Shown: one piece after another, positions 35,590 through 43,126 of the stretch
Numbering within the stretch: position 1 is the stretch's first letter
How the letters are laid out: every line of letters starts with the position of its first letter
Source of the DNA: Nitrospira_E sp965223315
GTDB taxonomy: Bacteria; Nitrospirota; Nitrospiria; Nitrospirales; UBA8639
Direction of reading: 5' to 3'
Assembly (NCBI GenBank): GCA_965223315.1
Contig: CBDCWD010000004.1
Coordinates: 3,348,001-3,412,000, forward strand
DNA: 64,000 nt
Notes under the pieces: generated by a model
Seen by the model: only the letters and a program-made list of their open reading frames with translations
Told to the model about the DNA's origin: nothing
The model's database searches: none
Made by a program: the position numbers and the translations under genes

Positions 35590-36699
35590 TTAGGACCATT
35601 CGGGAACGTAGGGAGACAGATGCTTGAGCAAACGATGCAGTTGGGGATACTTGGTTACATTGGCATAAACGTTTTCTAACGTGCGAGGTATGGAAGCCAA
35701 AAAATTAGGATTGCCTTTCACGCGATCAATATACACAAAGCGTCCCGCAGCTTTGAGATTTCGCTGAATGCTGGTGTAATCGAATAATCGCCGAAAGGTA
35801 TCAGCATCATTCACCTTCATCGCTTCCTGTTGAGAGGGCGAGAGCACACGGCATATCTTCTCTTGATAATAAACCAGAAGCTCATCAATCAAGGATTCCT
35901 CTAGCGCGATATACGAATCTCGCAAGAGCGACGCTAAATCATACGTGACGGGCCCCATCAAGGCATCTTGAAAATCGATCAGACCCAAACGTGTACGATC
36001 CACCATTAAATTTCGTGAATGAAAATCTCGATGGGTCAACACCAGCGGTTGCTCAGCCAACCATTGGGCCATGCTGGTGAATTCTTCGTGGATCGGCAAA
36101 AAATCCTCGGCGCACATGGGTTTGCCCTGGCGAGCCACAATTCCATATTCCAAAAAATGTTCAAACTCCCACACATACAACGGCACATCAAAACTCCGTG
36201 AAAATGCCTGGCAAGACGCATCCTGTTGGTTGATGCTTTGGGTCTGCAATTGCACCATCATATCAATGGCTTTCCGGTACCAATGTTCAACCCTCTCTCT
36301 CGTGCCTCCCTCACAGGCTTGCGCCAAGGTCACATCTCCAAAATCTTCTAGATATAAAAGCCCAGCCGATTCATCATAAAAATATAACGCTGGCACCGGC
36401 ATATCGAACGACTGCAAATACTTCAACACATTCACGAAGGGCAGCTCCGAAATTTCGGAGTCATTCCCGCTGACAGCCTCTTCAGAAGCCTTAAATCCTT
36501 CAGGATCGGCCAGCTGCATAAGAATCAGCGAGGAAACGCCGGCGCCAGACAGGTGCAGACGATAGTAGCGCCGGTTCGAAGCATCCCCGGCGAGCGGAAC
36601 AAGTTTTTCTAAAGTACTAGAGAACGGAAGAGAATCTTGAAGGGTCGATGAAACCCGTGAACAATCTACAGAAGAAGCCAAAGTCTGGTGAGATTCCAT
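35590..36699 (-). CDS. amgK: AmgK-like anomeric sugar kinase (APH family)
   Basis: 369-residue aminoglycoside-phosphotransferase-fold kinase. It shows VPLAGDASNRRYYRLHL (N-lobe, GDAS-x-R typical of AmgK), YLEDFGDVTLAQ, the catalytic loop LVLTHRDFHSRNLMVD and LIDFQDALMGPVTYDLASLL. AmgK phosphorylates the anomeric hydroxyl of MurNAc or GlcNAc, and the product feeds the adjacent MurU-like enzyme. The kinase carries about 35 extra N-terminal residues of low complexity. The stop is 10 nt from the downstream start, so the two are probably one operon. Confidence 0.82.
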   Translation of the reverse strand: MESHQTLASSVDCSRVSSTLQDSLPFSSTLEKLVPLAGDASNRRYYRLHLSGAGVSSLILMQLADPEGFKASEEAVSGNDSEISELPFVNVLKYLQSFDMPVPALYFYDESAGLLYLEDFGDVTLAQACEGGTRERVEHWYRKAIDMMVQLQTQSINQQDASCQAFSRSFDVPLYVWEFEHFLEYGIVARQGKPMCAEDFLPIHEEFTSMAQWLAEQPLVLTHRDFHSRNLMVDRTRLGLIDFQDALMGPVTYDLASLLRDSYIALEESLIDELLVYYQEKICRVLSPSQQEAMKVNDADTFRRLFDYTSIQRNLKAAGRFVYIDRVKGNPNFLASIPRTLENVYANVTKYPQLHRLLKHLSPYVPEWS

Positions 36700-36748
36700 T
36701 CAGCCAGATTATACGCCGACCCGACTTTCTTGTCATCTCTCATCTCTC

Positions 36749-36820
36749 TTTAGGGGTCAGACTCGAATTAATTTGACGCTCATTGCATTCCAGGAAATTA
36801 ATTCGAGTCTGACCCCTAAA
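36749..36820. repeat. GGGGTCAGACTCGAATTAATT inverted repeat, copy A
   Basis: Two 26-nt arms (36749-36774 and 36795-36820, tttaggggtcagactcgaat as the start of the first) that are exact inverted complements around a 20-nt centre. A half copy lies at 38251-38272 and a fused palindrome at 59919-59960. It is located just beyond the terminator of the PEP-CTERM gene at 36887. Likely a REP-like or small mobile element; no transposase for it is seen here. Confidence 0.88.
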
Positions 36821-36831
36821 AGAGAAAAATA

Positions 36832-36854
36832 ACGCGGGCTTCATCAGCCCGCGT
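36832..36854 (-). terminator. Intrinsic terminator of the PEP-CTERM gene
   Basis: Stem ACGCGGGCT / AGCCCGCGT (9 bp, 5-nt loop) followed on the minus strand by TATTTTTCTCTTTT. It lies 32 nt past the stop of the gene ending at 36887. Confidence 0.9.
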
Positions 36855-36886
36855 GCAGTATTGCTTACGTTTTTGCAAGAAGATCG

Positions 36887-37531
36887 TTAGGCTTGGCTCT
36901 TGGCGCTTTTCTTCCAGCGCCAGAACCCGAGACCAGCCAACCCGGACCCCATTAAGAAAATCGTACCAGGTTCAGGAGTCGCCGTCGTACCACCACATCC
37001 AGGATCACCAGGTTCACATCCACCTCCGATCGTATAGAAAGAAATGGTCCCATGGGAAAGACCTTGCGGAATTCCTTGCTGATTCAACGAGACACCATTC
37101 GTATTCCAAGTTCCTCCACTCGTCAACAGTCCACCCTCAAAGTAATAGGCACTCCACCGAGTGGAAGACTTAAGACTTAAGACAAGAGGAATATCCGTCT
37201 CAGGTGTAATTGACCAGGTTCCCGAACTTCCAGAGCCTGTAATATCAAAATTGAGTGTGTTCAAGCCTGCATCAATCGAATTGCTATCCACATCGTACTT
37301 GGCATCAAATGTCCAATTGGTAATTTCATCACCAAATACGCCAGTGTTAATTTCGCTGAGCAATACCGCCCCATCCATAGCGCCTTCATTGCCCTCAAAA
37401 GAGCCAATACACGCATCAAAATCTCCACGGCCATCTGCGGTCACGGTACCATCCATACAGTTCACAGCTAGAGCCTGCGTACTGAACCCAAACAAGAGAA
37501 TGCAGCTTAATAATCCAATTGTCTTTTTCAT
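36887..37531 (-). CDS. PEP-CTERM sorted surface protein
   Basis: 214 residues. The N-terminal signal peptide MKKTIGLLSCILLFGFSTQALA ends in an AxA-type site. The middle is rich in Gly, Ser and Asp (predicted beta, secreted). The C-terminus has the exosortase signal: TATPEPGTIFLM, a hydrophobic helix with GSGLAGLGFW, then RWKKSAK. This is the PEP-CTERM class, anchored or processed by an exosortase (EpsH/XrtA type), often with extracellular polysaccharide. No exosortase gene is in this window. AAAGGA lies 8 nt before ATG 37531. A strong terminator follows. The domain itself is not recognised. Confidence 0.88.
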   Translation of the reverse strand: MKKTIGLLSCILLFGFSTQALAVNCMDGTVTADGRGDFDACIGSFEGNEGAMDGAVLLSEINTGVFGDEITNWTFDAKYDVDSNSIDAGLNTLNFDITGSGSSGTWSITPETDIPLVLSLKSSTRWSAYYFEGGLLTSGGTWNTNGVSLNQQGIPQGLSHGTISFYTIGGGCEPGDPGCGGTTATPEPGTIFLMGSGLAGLGFWRWKKSAKSQA

Positions 37532-38250
37532 AATCAATTCCTTTCCAAAACAATGAAACTAATAAATGAAGTTATTAATATGAAACAAATGACTTTTAGA
37601 AATGCTATGAGCTGCATAGGTTATGCCATGAAGACACAAGCGAAGCTTAGCTTTGCAAGCTCTTGTTTTTATGCATATTTTATGAATGCGCCAACAATGA
37701 ACTTGCTGGGACTTCGAATAAGTGTCATCGGTCAAGTTAGGCCGAAATAAAAGAACATGATGAATTGACTATGAAGAAAAAGAATTGAAACGAATGATGA
37801 GCGGACTGACAAGACGGCAAATTTGACTAAAATTCATTCGCTGAGAGTGGCCCCCAAAATCCTCAAGATTTTCAAGGTATCTCTAGATTGTACAATGTTG
37901 AAAATTTTTACAGTCTCATGCAGCATGAAGCTTTGCAAAAATTTACGTACTGGCTCTCGATCAATTGATACGGTCACTCTTTTCCAAACAGAATTGGTAT
38001 GCAACCGGAACTCACAATTTAATGCACTCCTAATTTCATTAGTCAGTGGGCTCAAACTTCGCAAAAAAATCCTAACCTAAAAAGTGCTCACATCTTCATC
38101 GAGTCCACAGTGCTAGATTATGAACCGAAGTTTCCCTGGATGACTCATTCATAACATTTTTCCCGTCGGATTACCGACCTAATGCATAAGTTCCTGTTGA
38201 AGAGGATGGCAGTATAGGCTTGTGCTATCTTAATCATTCAACATTCCAAA
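37532..38250. other. Non-coding stretch between the PEP-CTERM genes
   Basis: About 720 bases with only short, A+T-rich open frames that lack ribosome-binding sites and protein-like content. It probably holds the promoter of the 36887-37531 gene. I looked for -24/-12 (sigma-54) boxes, which control some PEP-CTERM genes, and found no convincing match. Confidence 0.45.
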
Positions 38251-38272
38251 AAATTAATTCGAGTCTGACCCC
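38251..38272. repeat. GGGGTCAGACTCGAATTAATT repeat, half copy
   Basis: Single right arm aaattaattcgagtctgacccc, 22 nt, of the same repeat as 36749-36820. The preceding bases (cattccaaaa) also resemble the centre of that copy, so it is a decayed element lacking the left arm. It again lies just beyond the terminator of a PEP-CTERM gene. Confidence 0.8.
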
Positions 38273-38290
38273 ATAAAAAAAATAAAGAAA

Positions 38291-38322
38291 GAGCGCCTCG
38301 GCTTTTGGAAGCCGAGGCGCTC
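38291..38322 (-). terminator. Intrinsic terminator of the second PEP-CTERM gene
   Basis: Perfect 14-bp stem (gagcgcctcggctt and its complement, 4-nt loop) followed on the minus strand by TTTCTTTATTTTTTTT. It lies 29 nt past the stop at 38351. Confidence 0.95.
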
Positions 38323-38350
38323 TTTGATGATTATCTTGCTACCTAAACTC

Positions 38351-39010
38351 TTAGGCTTTTTTTGCAATCATCCGCTGCCAAATGCCTAAACCCACTAACC
38401 CAAAACCAAGAAGGAGGCCCGAAGCCGGAACCGGAACTGGTGGAGCATCGGTGTTGATCAGAAAGAATTGCTCACGGCCATCATTGACCTGATCAAGCGC
38501 TGCAAAAAACTTCACTTCATCGCCTGAGTTATAGCCAGCCAGGTCAGTAAAACCTGTGAGTAAATTATCTGAAAACCCATTTCCATTATTCACTACAGAA
38601 AGGTCACCAGGCCCAACGTCGTAAGAATCAATTTCAACTCCATTAATCTTCATTGAAAATGACAATAAACGATGCGGCGGCTCCTGGGCATTGGTTCGAT
38701 TCACATCAATCCCAACAAGGAAACTGGTACCTCCAATAGCATCAACAATTTGTCCCACTGTATAGATGGGAGACATTTCATCATACTCTGTTACATTGCC
38801 TCCAGAAGGAAATACGGTATTGGTCCAACCAGTCGGATTAGAACAAGAGGTATCAGCAATGATACATGGGGAATTTTCTGTTTGTTGATAAATTTGGTCA
38901 TCTGGGGCTGGTGTAATTAGATTGAGACTTGCTGCCTGTGAATTGGCTACAGAAGCGAGAAGAAAGAAGCCCGATAGAAGAATCGGGATGGATTTTTGAT
39001 TAAACAGCAT
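38351..39010 (-). CDS. PEP-CTERM-type (VPxPA variant) surface protein
   Basis: 219 residues. Signal peptide: LFNQKSIPILLSGFFLLASVANSQA, ending in SQA. The middle resembles a beta-rich secreted domain (DLSVVNNGNGFSDNL) and has one Cys pair near residues 49 and 55. The C-terminal sorting tail is PVPVPASGLLLGFGLVGLG followed by basic QRMIAKKA, a variant of PEP-CTERM with VPxPA in place of PEP. AGGAGG is well placed before the ATG. The gene has its own strong terminator, and a 600-nt A+T-rich region lies upstream with an inverted repeat at 39125-39149. Function unknown; likely exported with matrix components. Confidence 0.87.
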   Translation of the reverse strand: MLFNQKSIPILLSGFFLLASVANSQAASLNLITPAPDDQIYQQTENSPCIIADTSCSNPTGWTNTVFPSGGNVTEYDEMSPIYTVGQIVDAIGGTSFLVGIDVNRTNAQEPPHRLLSFSMKINGVEIDSYDVGPGDLSVVNNGNGFSDNLLTGFTDLAGYNSGDEVKFFAALDQVNDGREQFFLINTDAPPVPVPASGLLLGFGLVGLGIWQRMIAKKA

Positions 39011-39611
39011 AAAACGCCCTCCTAAAAATAAGATGAAAAAGAGAAAAACTATATGACCTTTTAGCTAAAATTAACAATAAGGTCAAATAGGCACAGAGAG
39101 GGGGTGAGAAAAGAGGTTATTAATCTCGAGTCTCTACTCCTGACTCGAGGATTGCTTGATACCATAAATCCCCAAAATAATCAAATTTTTCCTTTCATGA
39201 CCGCCCCCAAATCACAAACCAAACAAAATAAAGCAAATTTTATTCCTTTCAAGATATATTGTATAAACTATTGAAAATAAATAATATTTATAGAATTAGA
39301 GAAAAACACAAGAAATTAGCATGTAAGCAAAATCTTACAGTGCCTGAGTAGCATAAATTTAGTACATCACAAAAGACCATTGAAATTAATGGCTTAGGCC
39401 ATTTCACATGACCGTAAAGAATTCTAACAGATATTACAGCACCTACACCCTAGGTTCATCATTTTGCAGCAAAATACGTTATTCACACATTTGATATCCC
39501 TCAAAATCTTGTTTTGCCATTAAAGAAATGCAAAAAAATGACGAAATATATATGAAGGGAGAAAAACTGTAGTGAGTTTAGACCAACCCTTCTCAACCCT
39601 CGAGGTGCTCT
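39011..39611. other. A+T-rich upstream region with inverted repeat
   Basis: About 600 bases without a plausible gene, strongly A+T rich. An inverted repeat ctcgagtc / gactcgag (39125-39132 and 39142-39149, 9-nt spacer) lies 115 nt upstream of the second PEP-CTERM gene and could be an operator. A bulged extension (aat...gatt) lengthens the arms. Confidence 0.5.
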
Positions 39612-39812
39612 ATGGAGATTCATAACTTTCCTCCCCCCTCAACCATTGCCCCTATTCGTGCGCCGTCTAAGGTCGAGGATGGCGACGCTGGCTCTAATAG
39701 CCCATACTACCGCCGTCGCCAGAAAAAGCAGAAAGGCACACAAAACCAGCAGGCACCAGACCCGTCGCCGCGATTGGAAGGTTCGCCATCACGAATTGAT
39801 ATCCGCGTGTAG
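39612..39812 (+). CDS. Small Pro/Arg-rich hypothetical protein
   Basis: 66 residues beginning MEIHNFPPPSTIAPIRAPSK, with a basic middle SPYYRRRQKKQK and many Gln/Pro; no membrane segment. GAGGT lies 6 nt before the ATG. The composition is unlike the surrounding A+T-rich non-coding DNA and looks protein-like (codon bias toward GC third positions). It could be a real small cytoplasmic protein; I do not recognise it. Confidence 0.42.
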   Translation: MEIHNFPPPSTIAPIRAPSKVEDGDAGSNSPYYRRRQKKQKGTQNQQAPDPSPRLEGSPSRIDIRV

Positions 39813-40145
39813 TCGGTTTACCACTTGACTCCCTGTTTTTTTCGCGGGCAAACCCTCCTATTTTCCTTTAATTCGAGACGCCGAAGCCCGATAAAGATGA
39901 GGAAAGCAATCACCTCAAGATTGTGCTCATGGAACCTAAGTTTCTGGTGGCTGATGGCTTATCCCCTCTCACACTCATTCTAAATCTTGAGGCAAATGTA
40001 TAAAATTGCCGCTATATATAGTATTCCATCAACAAATTTGGGTATATTAGCGCCTTATGTCCGCATACTAGATATTGGAAGTGTTGAATAGTGAAGATAT
40101 CAACAGCCCTATGTTGCCAGGAATTCCTTGGCGCTCAACAACGAA
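39813..40145. other. Intergenic region upstream of the 122-bp repeat
   Basis: About 330 bases without a gene or clear signal. A promoter for the GH15 gene may lie here, since the repeat between it and the gene ends close to the RBS. Confidence 0.4.
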
Positions 40146-40267
40146 GGGGCTGTTCAAAAAAGTCCGTCCAGCAAGGCCGCAGCCCTTTTTGCGCGCGGAA
40201 CGTACTGGCACTACGTGAGCACGGAAAAAGGGCGAGAACGCCGCTGGCGGCTTTTTTCAACAGACCC
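40146..40267 (+). repeat. 122-bp inverted-repeat element upstream of GH15
   Basis: Outer arms ggggctgttcaaaaaagtc (40146-40164) and the near complement gccttttttcaacagaccc at the right end. The interior has gcgcgcggaacgtactggca and tgagcacggaaaaagggcga. A second copy in the same orientation lies at 52381-52504. Both end within about 20 nt of the start codon of the following gene. On either strand the outer arms end in a run of T after a GC-rich stem, so the element may also act as a bidirectional terminator. Confidence 0.85.
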
Positions 40268-40287
40268 TGAAAGGTCGCAGGAGTGTC

Positions 40288-42150
40288 ATGAGTTATAAGA
40301 ACATTGGAGATTACGGGGTCATAGGAGATTTGCATACCATTGCTCTCGTCGGAATTGACGGATCGATTGATTGGTGCTGCCTTCCCCGCTTTGATTCACC
40401 CAGTATCTTTGGCGCGATCCTGGATCATAAAATTGGCGGGTACTTTAAGATTGCCCCCGTCCAAGAAGGCAATACCCGGCAGATGTATTTGCCGGAAACG
40501 AATATTCTTCTGACACGTTTTCTTCAGCACGATGGCGTGGGGGAACTCACGGATTTCATGCCTGTGGAATCAGATGAAGCGGGATACCGTCCACGCCGGC
40601 ACCAGATTATCCGGATGGTCTCCGTCGTCCGGGGCACCGTCACGTTCCGTCTGGAATGTTCCCCGGCGTTTAACTTTGGGCGCGATCCCCATACTATCGA
40701 AGTCCAACCTAAAGGCATCATTTTCCAGTCCGGAGAGCAATCAGTGGGGTTAGTCAGTCCCATTCCTCTCAACACATCCGAGGGTGTGGCCTCACGTGAA
40801 TTTACCGTTCAACAAGGGGAAACCCTGACATTCTTTTTAGAATATGTGGAAACCAAAAATGGCCAGCCCTTGCTCTCGACACCTGAATCCGGCGATGAAG
40901 CCTTTCGTAATACCTCGGCGTTTTGGCAACGCTGGCTGTCCCAATGCCAATACGACGGGCGATGGCGGGAAGTGGTTCACCGCTCCGCCCTCACACTCAA
41001 GCTTCTGACCTATGCCCCTACGGGTGCGATCGTCGCGGCTCCCACGACAAGCTTGCCCGAGCATATCGGCGGCCCGCGCAACTGGGATTACCGCTATACG
41101 TGGATTCGCGACTCGGCCTTTGCGCTGTACGGCCTTCTGCGGCTTGGCTTTACGGTAGAAGCGGGGCGGTTCATGGAGTGGATTAACGCCCGCTGTCATG
41201 AACTGAATCCCGATGGATCCATTCAACTTATGTATGGAATCGATGGCCGTCGCAACTTGGCAGAACAAGAACTCTCGCATCTAGACGGGCATCGGAGTTC
41301 ACGTCCCGTGCGAATCGGCAATGGCGCAGCAGACCAATTGCAATTGGATATGTATGGCGCGTTGATGGATGCCGTGTACCTTTACAATAAACATGGCGCA
41401 TCGATTTCTTATGACCTGTGGGACAACCTCTGCCGCCTCTTGGATTTTGTCTGTGATAATTGGGAGCAACCGGATGAAGGGATTTGGGAGGTTCGGGGCG
41501 GACGCAAGCATTTTGTCTATTCCAAAGTCATGTGCTGGGTGGCCTTGGATCGCGGCATTCGCTTAGCCGACAAACGGGGATTCCCTGGCAACCGGGCCCG
41601 GTGGATGACTGAACGTGACCGGATTTACCGGGAAATTATGGATCGAGGCTGGAATGCAAACATTGGAGCCTTTGTCCAATCCTACGACGGCGATGCCTTG
41701 GATGCCGCCAACTTGATTATGCCCTTGGTCTTTTTTGTCTCGCCCACTGACCCTCGCATGCTCTCAACCATCGACCGTACCTTGGAACAATTGGCCTTAG
41801 GCAGCCTCGTGTACCGCTATGACACCAATACCGCTGCTGCTGACGGCTTGGAGGGTGAAGAAGGAACCTTCAGCATGTGTACCTTTTGGTTAGTCGAGGC
41901 CCTGACCAAAGCTGGCCGGTTAACCGAAGCAAGACTGATCTTCGAAAAGATGTTAAGCTATGCTAATCATCTCCGTTTATATGCCGAGGAGGTTTCACAT
42001 TCCGGTGAGCAATTGGGCAACTTTCCACAGGCATTTACCCATTTTGGGCTCATCACCGCCGCCTGTAATTTAGACGTGGCGCTCAATACGAAACGAGCCG
42101 CCCACACCGTCGCCCGCCGGAATCGACCCGCTCCATATTCATCGCACTAA
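40288..42150 (+). CDS. Glycoside hydrolase family 15 (glucoamylase/trehalase-like)
   Basis: 620 residues matching the bacterial GH15 family throughout: N-terminal GDYGVIGDLHTIALVG and SIDWCCLPRFDSPSIF, the (alpha/alpha)6 barrel with HIGGPRNWDYRYTWIRDSAF (substrate and general acid region) and EEGTFSMCTFWLVEAL near the C-terminus, the usual place of the second catalytic Glu. There is no signal peptide, so it acts in the cytoplasm on glycogen-derived oligosaccharides, maltose or trehalose. It heads a plus-strand group with gnd and zwf (62 nt and 20 nt gaps), linking glucose release to the pentose phosphate pathway. CAGGAG precedes the ATG by 4 nt. Confidence 0.92.
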   Translation: MSYKNIGDYGVIGDLHTIALVGIDGSIDWCCLPRFDSPSIFGAILDHKIGGYFKIAPVQEGNTRQMYLPETNILLTRFLQHDGVGELTDFMPVESDEAGYRPRRHQIIRMVSVVRGTVTFRLECSPAFNFGRDPHTIEVQPKGIIFQSGEQSVGLVSPIPLNTSEGVASREFTVQQGETLTFFLEYVETKNGQPLLSTPESGDEAFRNTSAFWQRWLSQCQYDGRWREVVHRSALTLKLLTYAPTGAIVAAPTTSLPEHIGGPRNWDYRYTWIRDSAFALYGLLRLGFTVEAGRFMEWINARCHELNPDGSIQLMYGIDGRRNLAEQELSHLDGHRSSRPVRIGNGAADQLQLDMYGALMDAVYLYNKHGASISYDLWDNLCRLLDFVCDNWEQPDEGIWEVRGGRKHFVYSKVMCWVALDRGIRLADKRGFPGNRARWMTERDRIYREIMDRGWNANIGAFVQSYDGDALDAANLIMPLVFFVSPTDPRMLSTIDRTLEQLALGSLVYRYDTNTAAADGLEGEEGTFSMCTFWLVEALTKAGRLTEARLIFEKMLSYANHLRLYAEEVSHSGEQLGNFPQAFTHFGLITAACNLDVALNTKRAAHTVARRNRPAPYSSH

Positions 42151-42212
42151 TTGTTACCCGTTCCTCGACCGACAAGATAGAGAGAAGACGCTCTAACCCA
42201 AGGAGGGAGACC

Positions 42213-43106
42213 ATGGATATTGGATTTATCGGACTCGGCAAGATGGGCATGAATATGGTCACGCGCTTGACCCAGGGAGGGCATCGGGTGGTGGCGTTCG
42301 ACCGGTCAACAGACCTCATCACGCAAGCCGAGGGCATTGGCGCGACCGGCGCGACCTCACTCGAAGACCTTGTCGCGAAACTCCCGCAACCCCGCGCCGT
42401 CTGGGTCATGGTGCCGTCTGGGGTCCCCACCGAAGACACGATCCGGCATTTATGGTCTATTCTGGATAAAGGGGACACCGTCATTGATGGCGGCAATTCC
42501 AAATTCCATGATGATGTCCGTCGTGCTGCAGATTTAAGCAAACGCGAGATCGACTATGTCGACGCCGGAACCAGTGGCGGGATTTGGGGGTTACAAATCG
42601 GCTATTGTTTAATGGTCGGAGGTGAAAAAGAACCTGTCAATCGGCTGGCGCCTATCTTCACCACACTGGCGCCGCCAAACGGTTGGGCCCATGTGGGCGG
42701 CGTGGGTGCCGGACATTACGTGAAAATGGTCCATAACGGCATAGAGTACAGTATCATGCAGGGGTACGCCGAGGGCTTTGAACTTATGTCCAAGTCCGAT
42801 TACAATCTGGACCTTCACCGGATCGCCGACCTTTGGATGCAAGGCAGCGTCATCCGTTCATGGCTCTTGGAATTAGCCGCTGGCGAACTTAAAGAAGATC
42901 CCAAACTGGACAAGCTCAAAGGGTATGTTCAAGATTCCGGTGAAGGGCGTTGGATGCTCATGGAGGCCTTGGACAAGGACGTCCCCGTCCCCACGCTGTC
43001 AAGCGCCTTGTTCACCCGATTCCGTTCCCGGCAAGATGAATCGTTTTCAGAAAAAATGCTGGCCGCATTACGCAATGCCTTTGGCGGACATGCCGTAAAA
43101 CGATAA
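42213..43106 (+). CDS. gnd: 6-phosphogluconate dehydrogenase (decarboxylating), short form
   Basis: 297 residues, the short (GndA/YqeC-type) class, often NAD-linked. N-terminal IGFIGLGKMGMNM is the dinucleotide fold; VIDGGNSKFHDD, YVDAGTSGGIWGLQIGYCLMVGG and GAGHYVKMVHNGIEY are substrate motifs with the catalytic Lys in VKMVHNGIEY. A strong AAGGAGGGAGACC RBS precedes the ATG. It produces ribulose 5-phosphate, used by the transketolase and transaldolase encoded nearby. The gene before (GH15) and after (zwf) are on the same strand, so the three are likely co-transcribed. Confidence 0.95.
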   Translation: MDIGFIGLGKMGMNMVTRLTQGGHRVVAFDRSTDLITQAEGIGATGATSLEDLVAKLPQPRAVWVMVPSGVPTEDTIRHLWSILDKGDTVIDGGNSKFHDDVRRAADLSKREIDYVDAGTSGGIWGLQIGYCLMVGGEKEPVNRLAPIFTTLAPPNGWAHVGGVGAGHYVKMVHNGIEYSIMQGYAEGFELMSKSDYNLDLHRIADLWMQGSVIRSWLLELAAGELKEDPKLDKLKGYVQDSGEGRWMLMEALDKDVPVPTLSSALFTRFRSRQDESFSEKMLAALRNAFGGHAVKR

Positions 43107-43126
43107 TCCAATTTCTGAGGTACCAC

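Noticed and set aside
37532..39010. Sigma-54 (-24/-12) promoters before the PEP-CTERM genes
   Set aside because: Searched for TGGCAC-N5-TTGC on the minus strand; only poor matches with wrong spacing.
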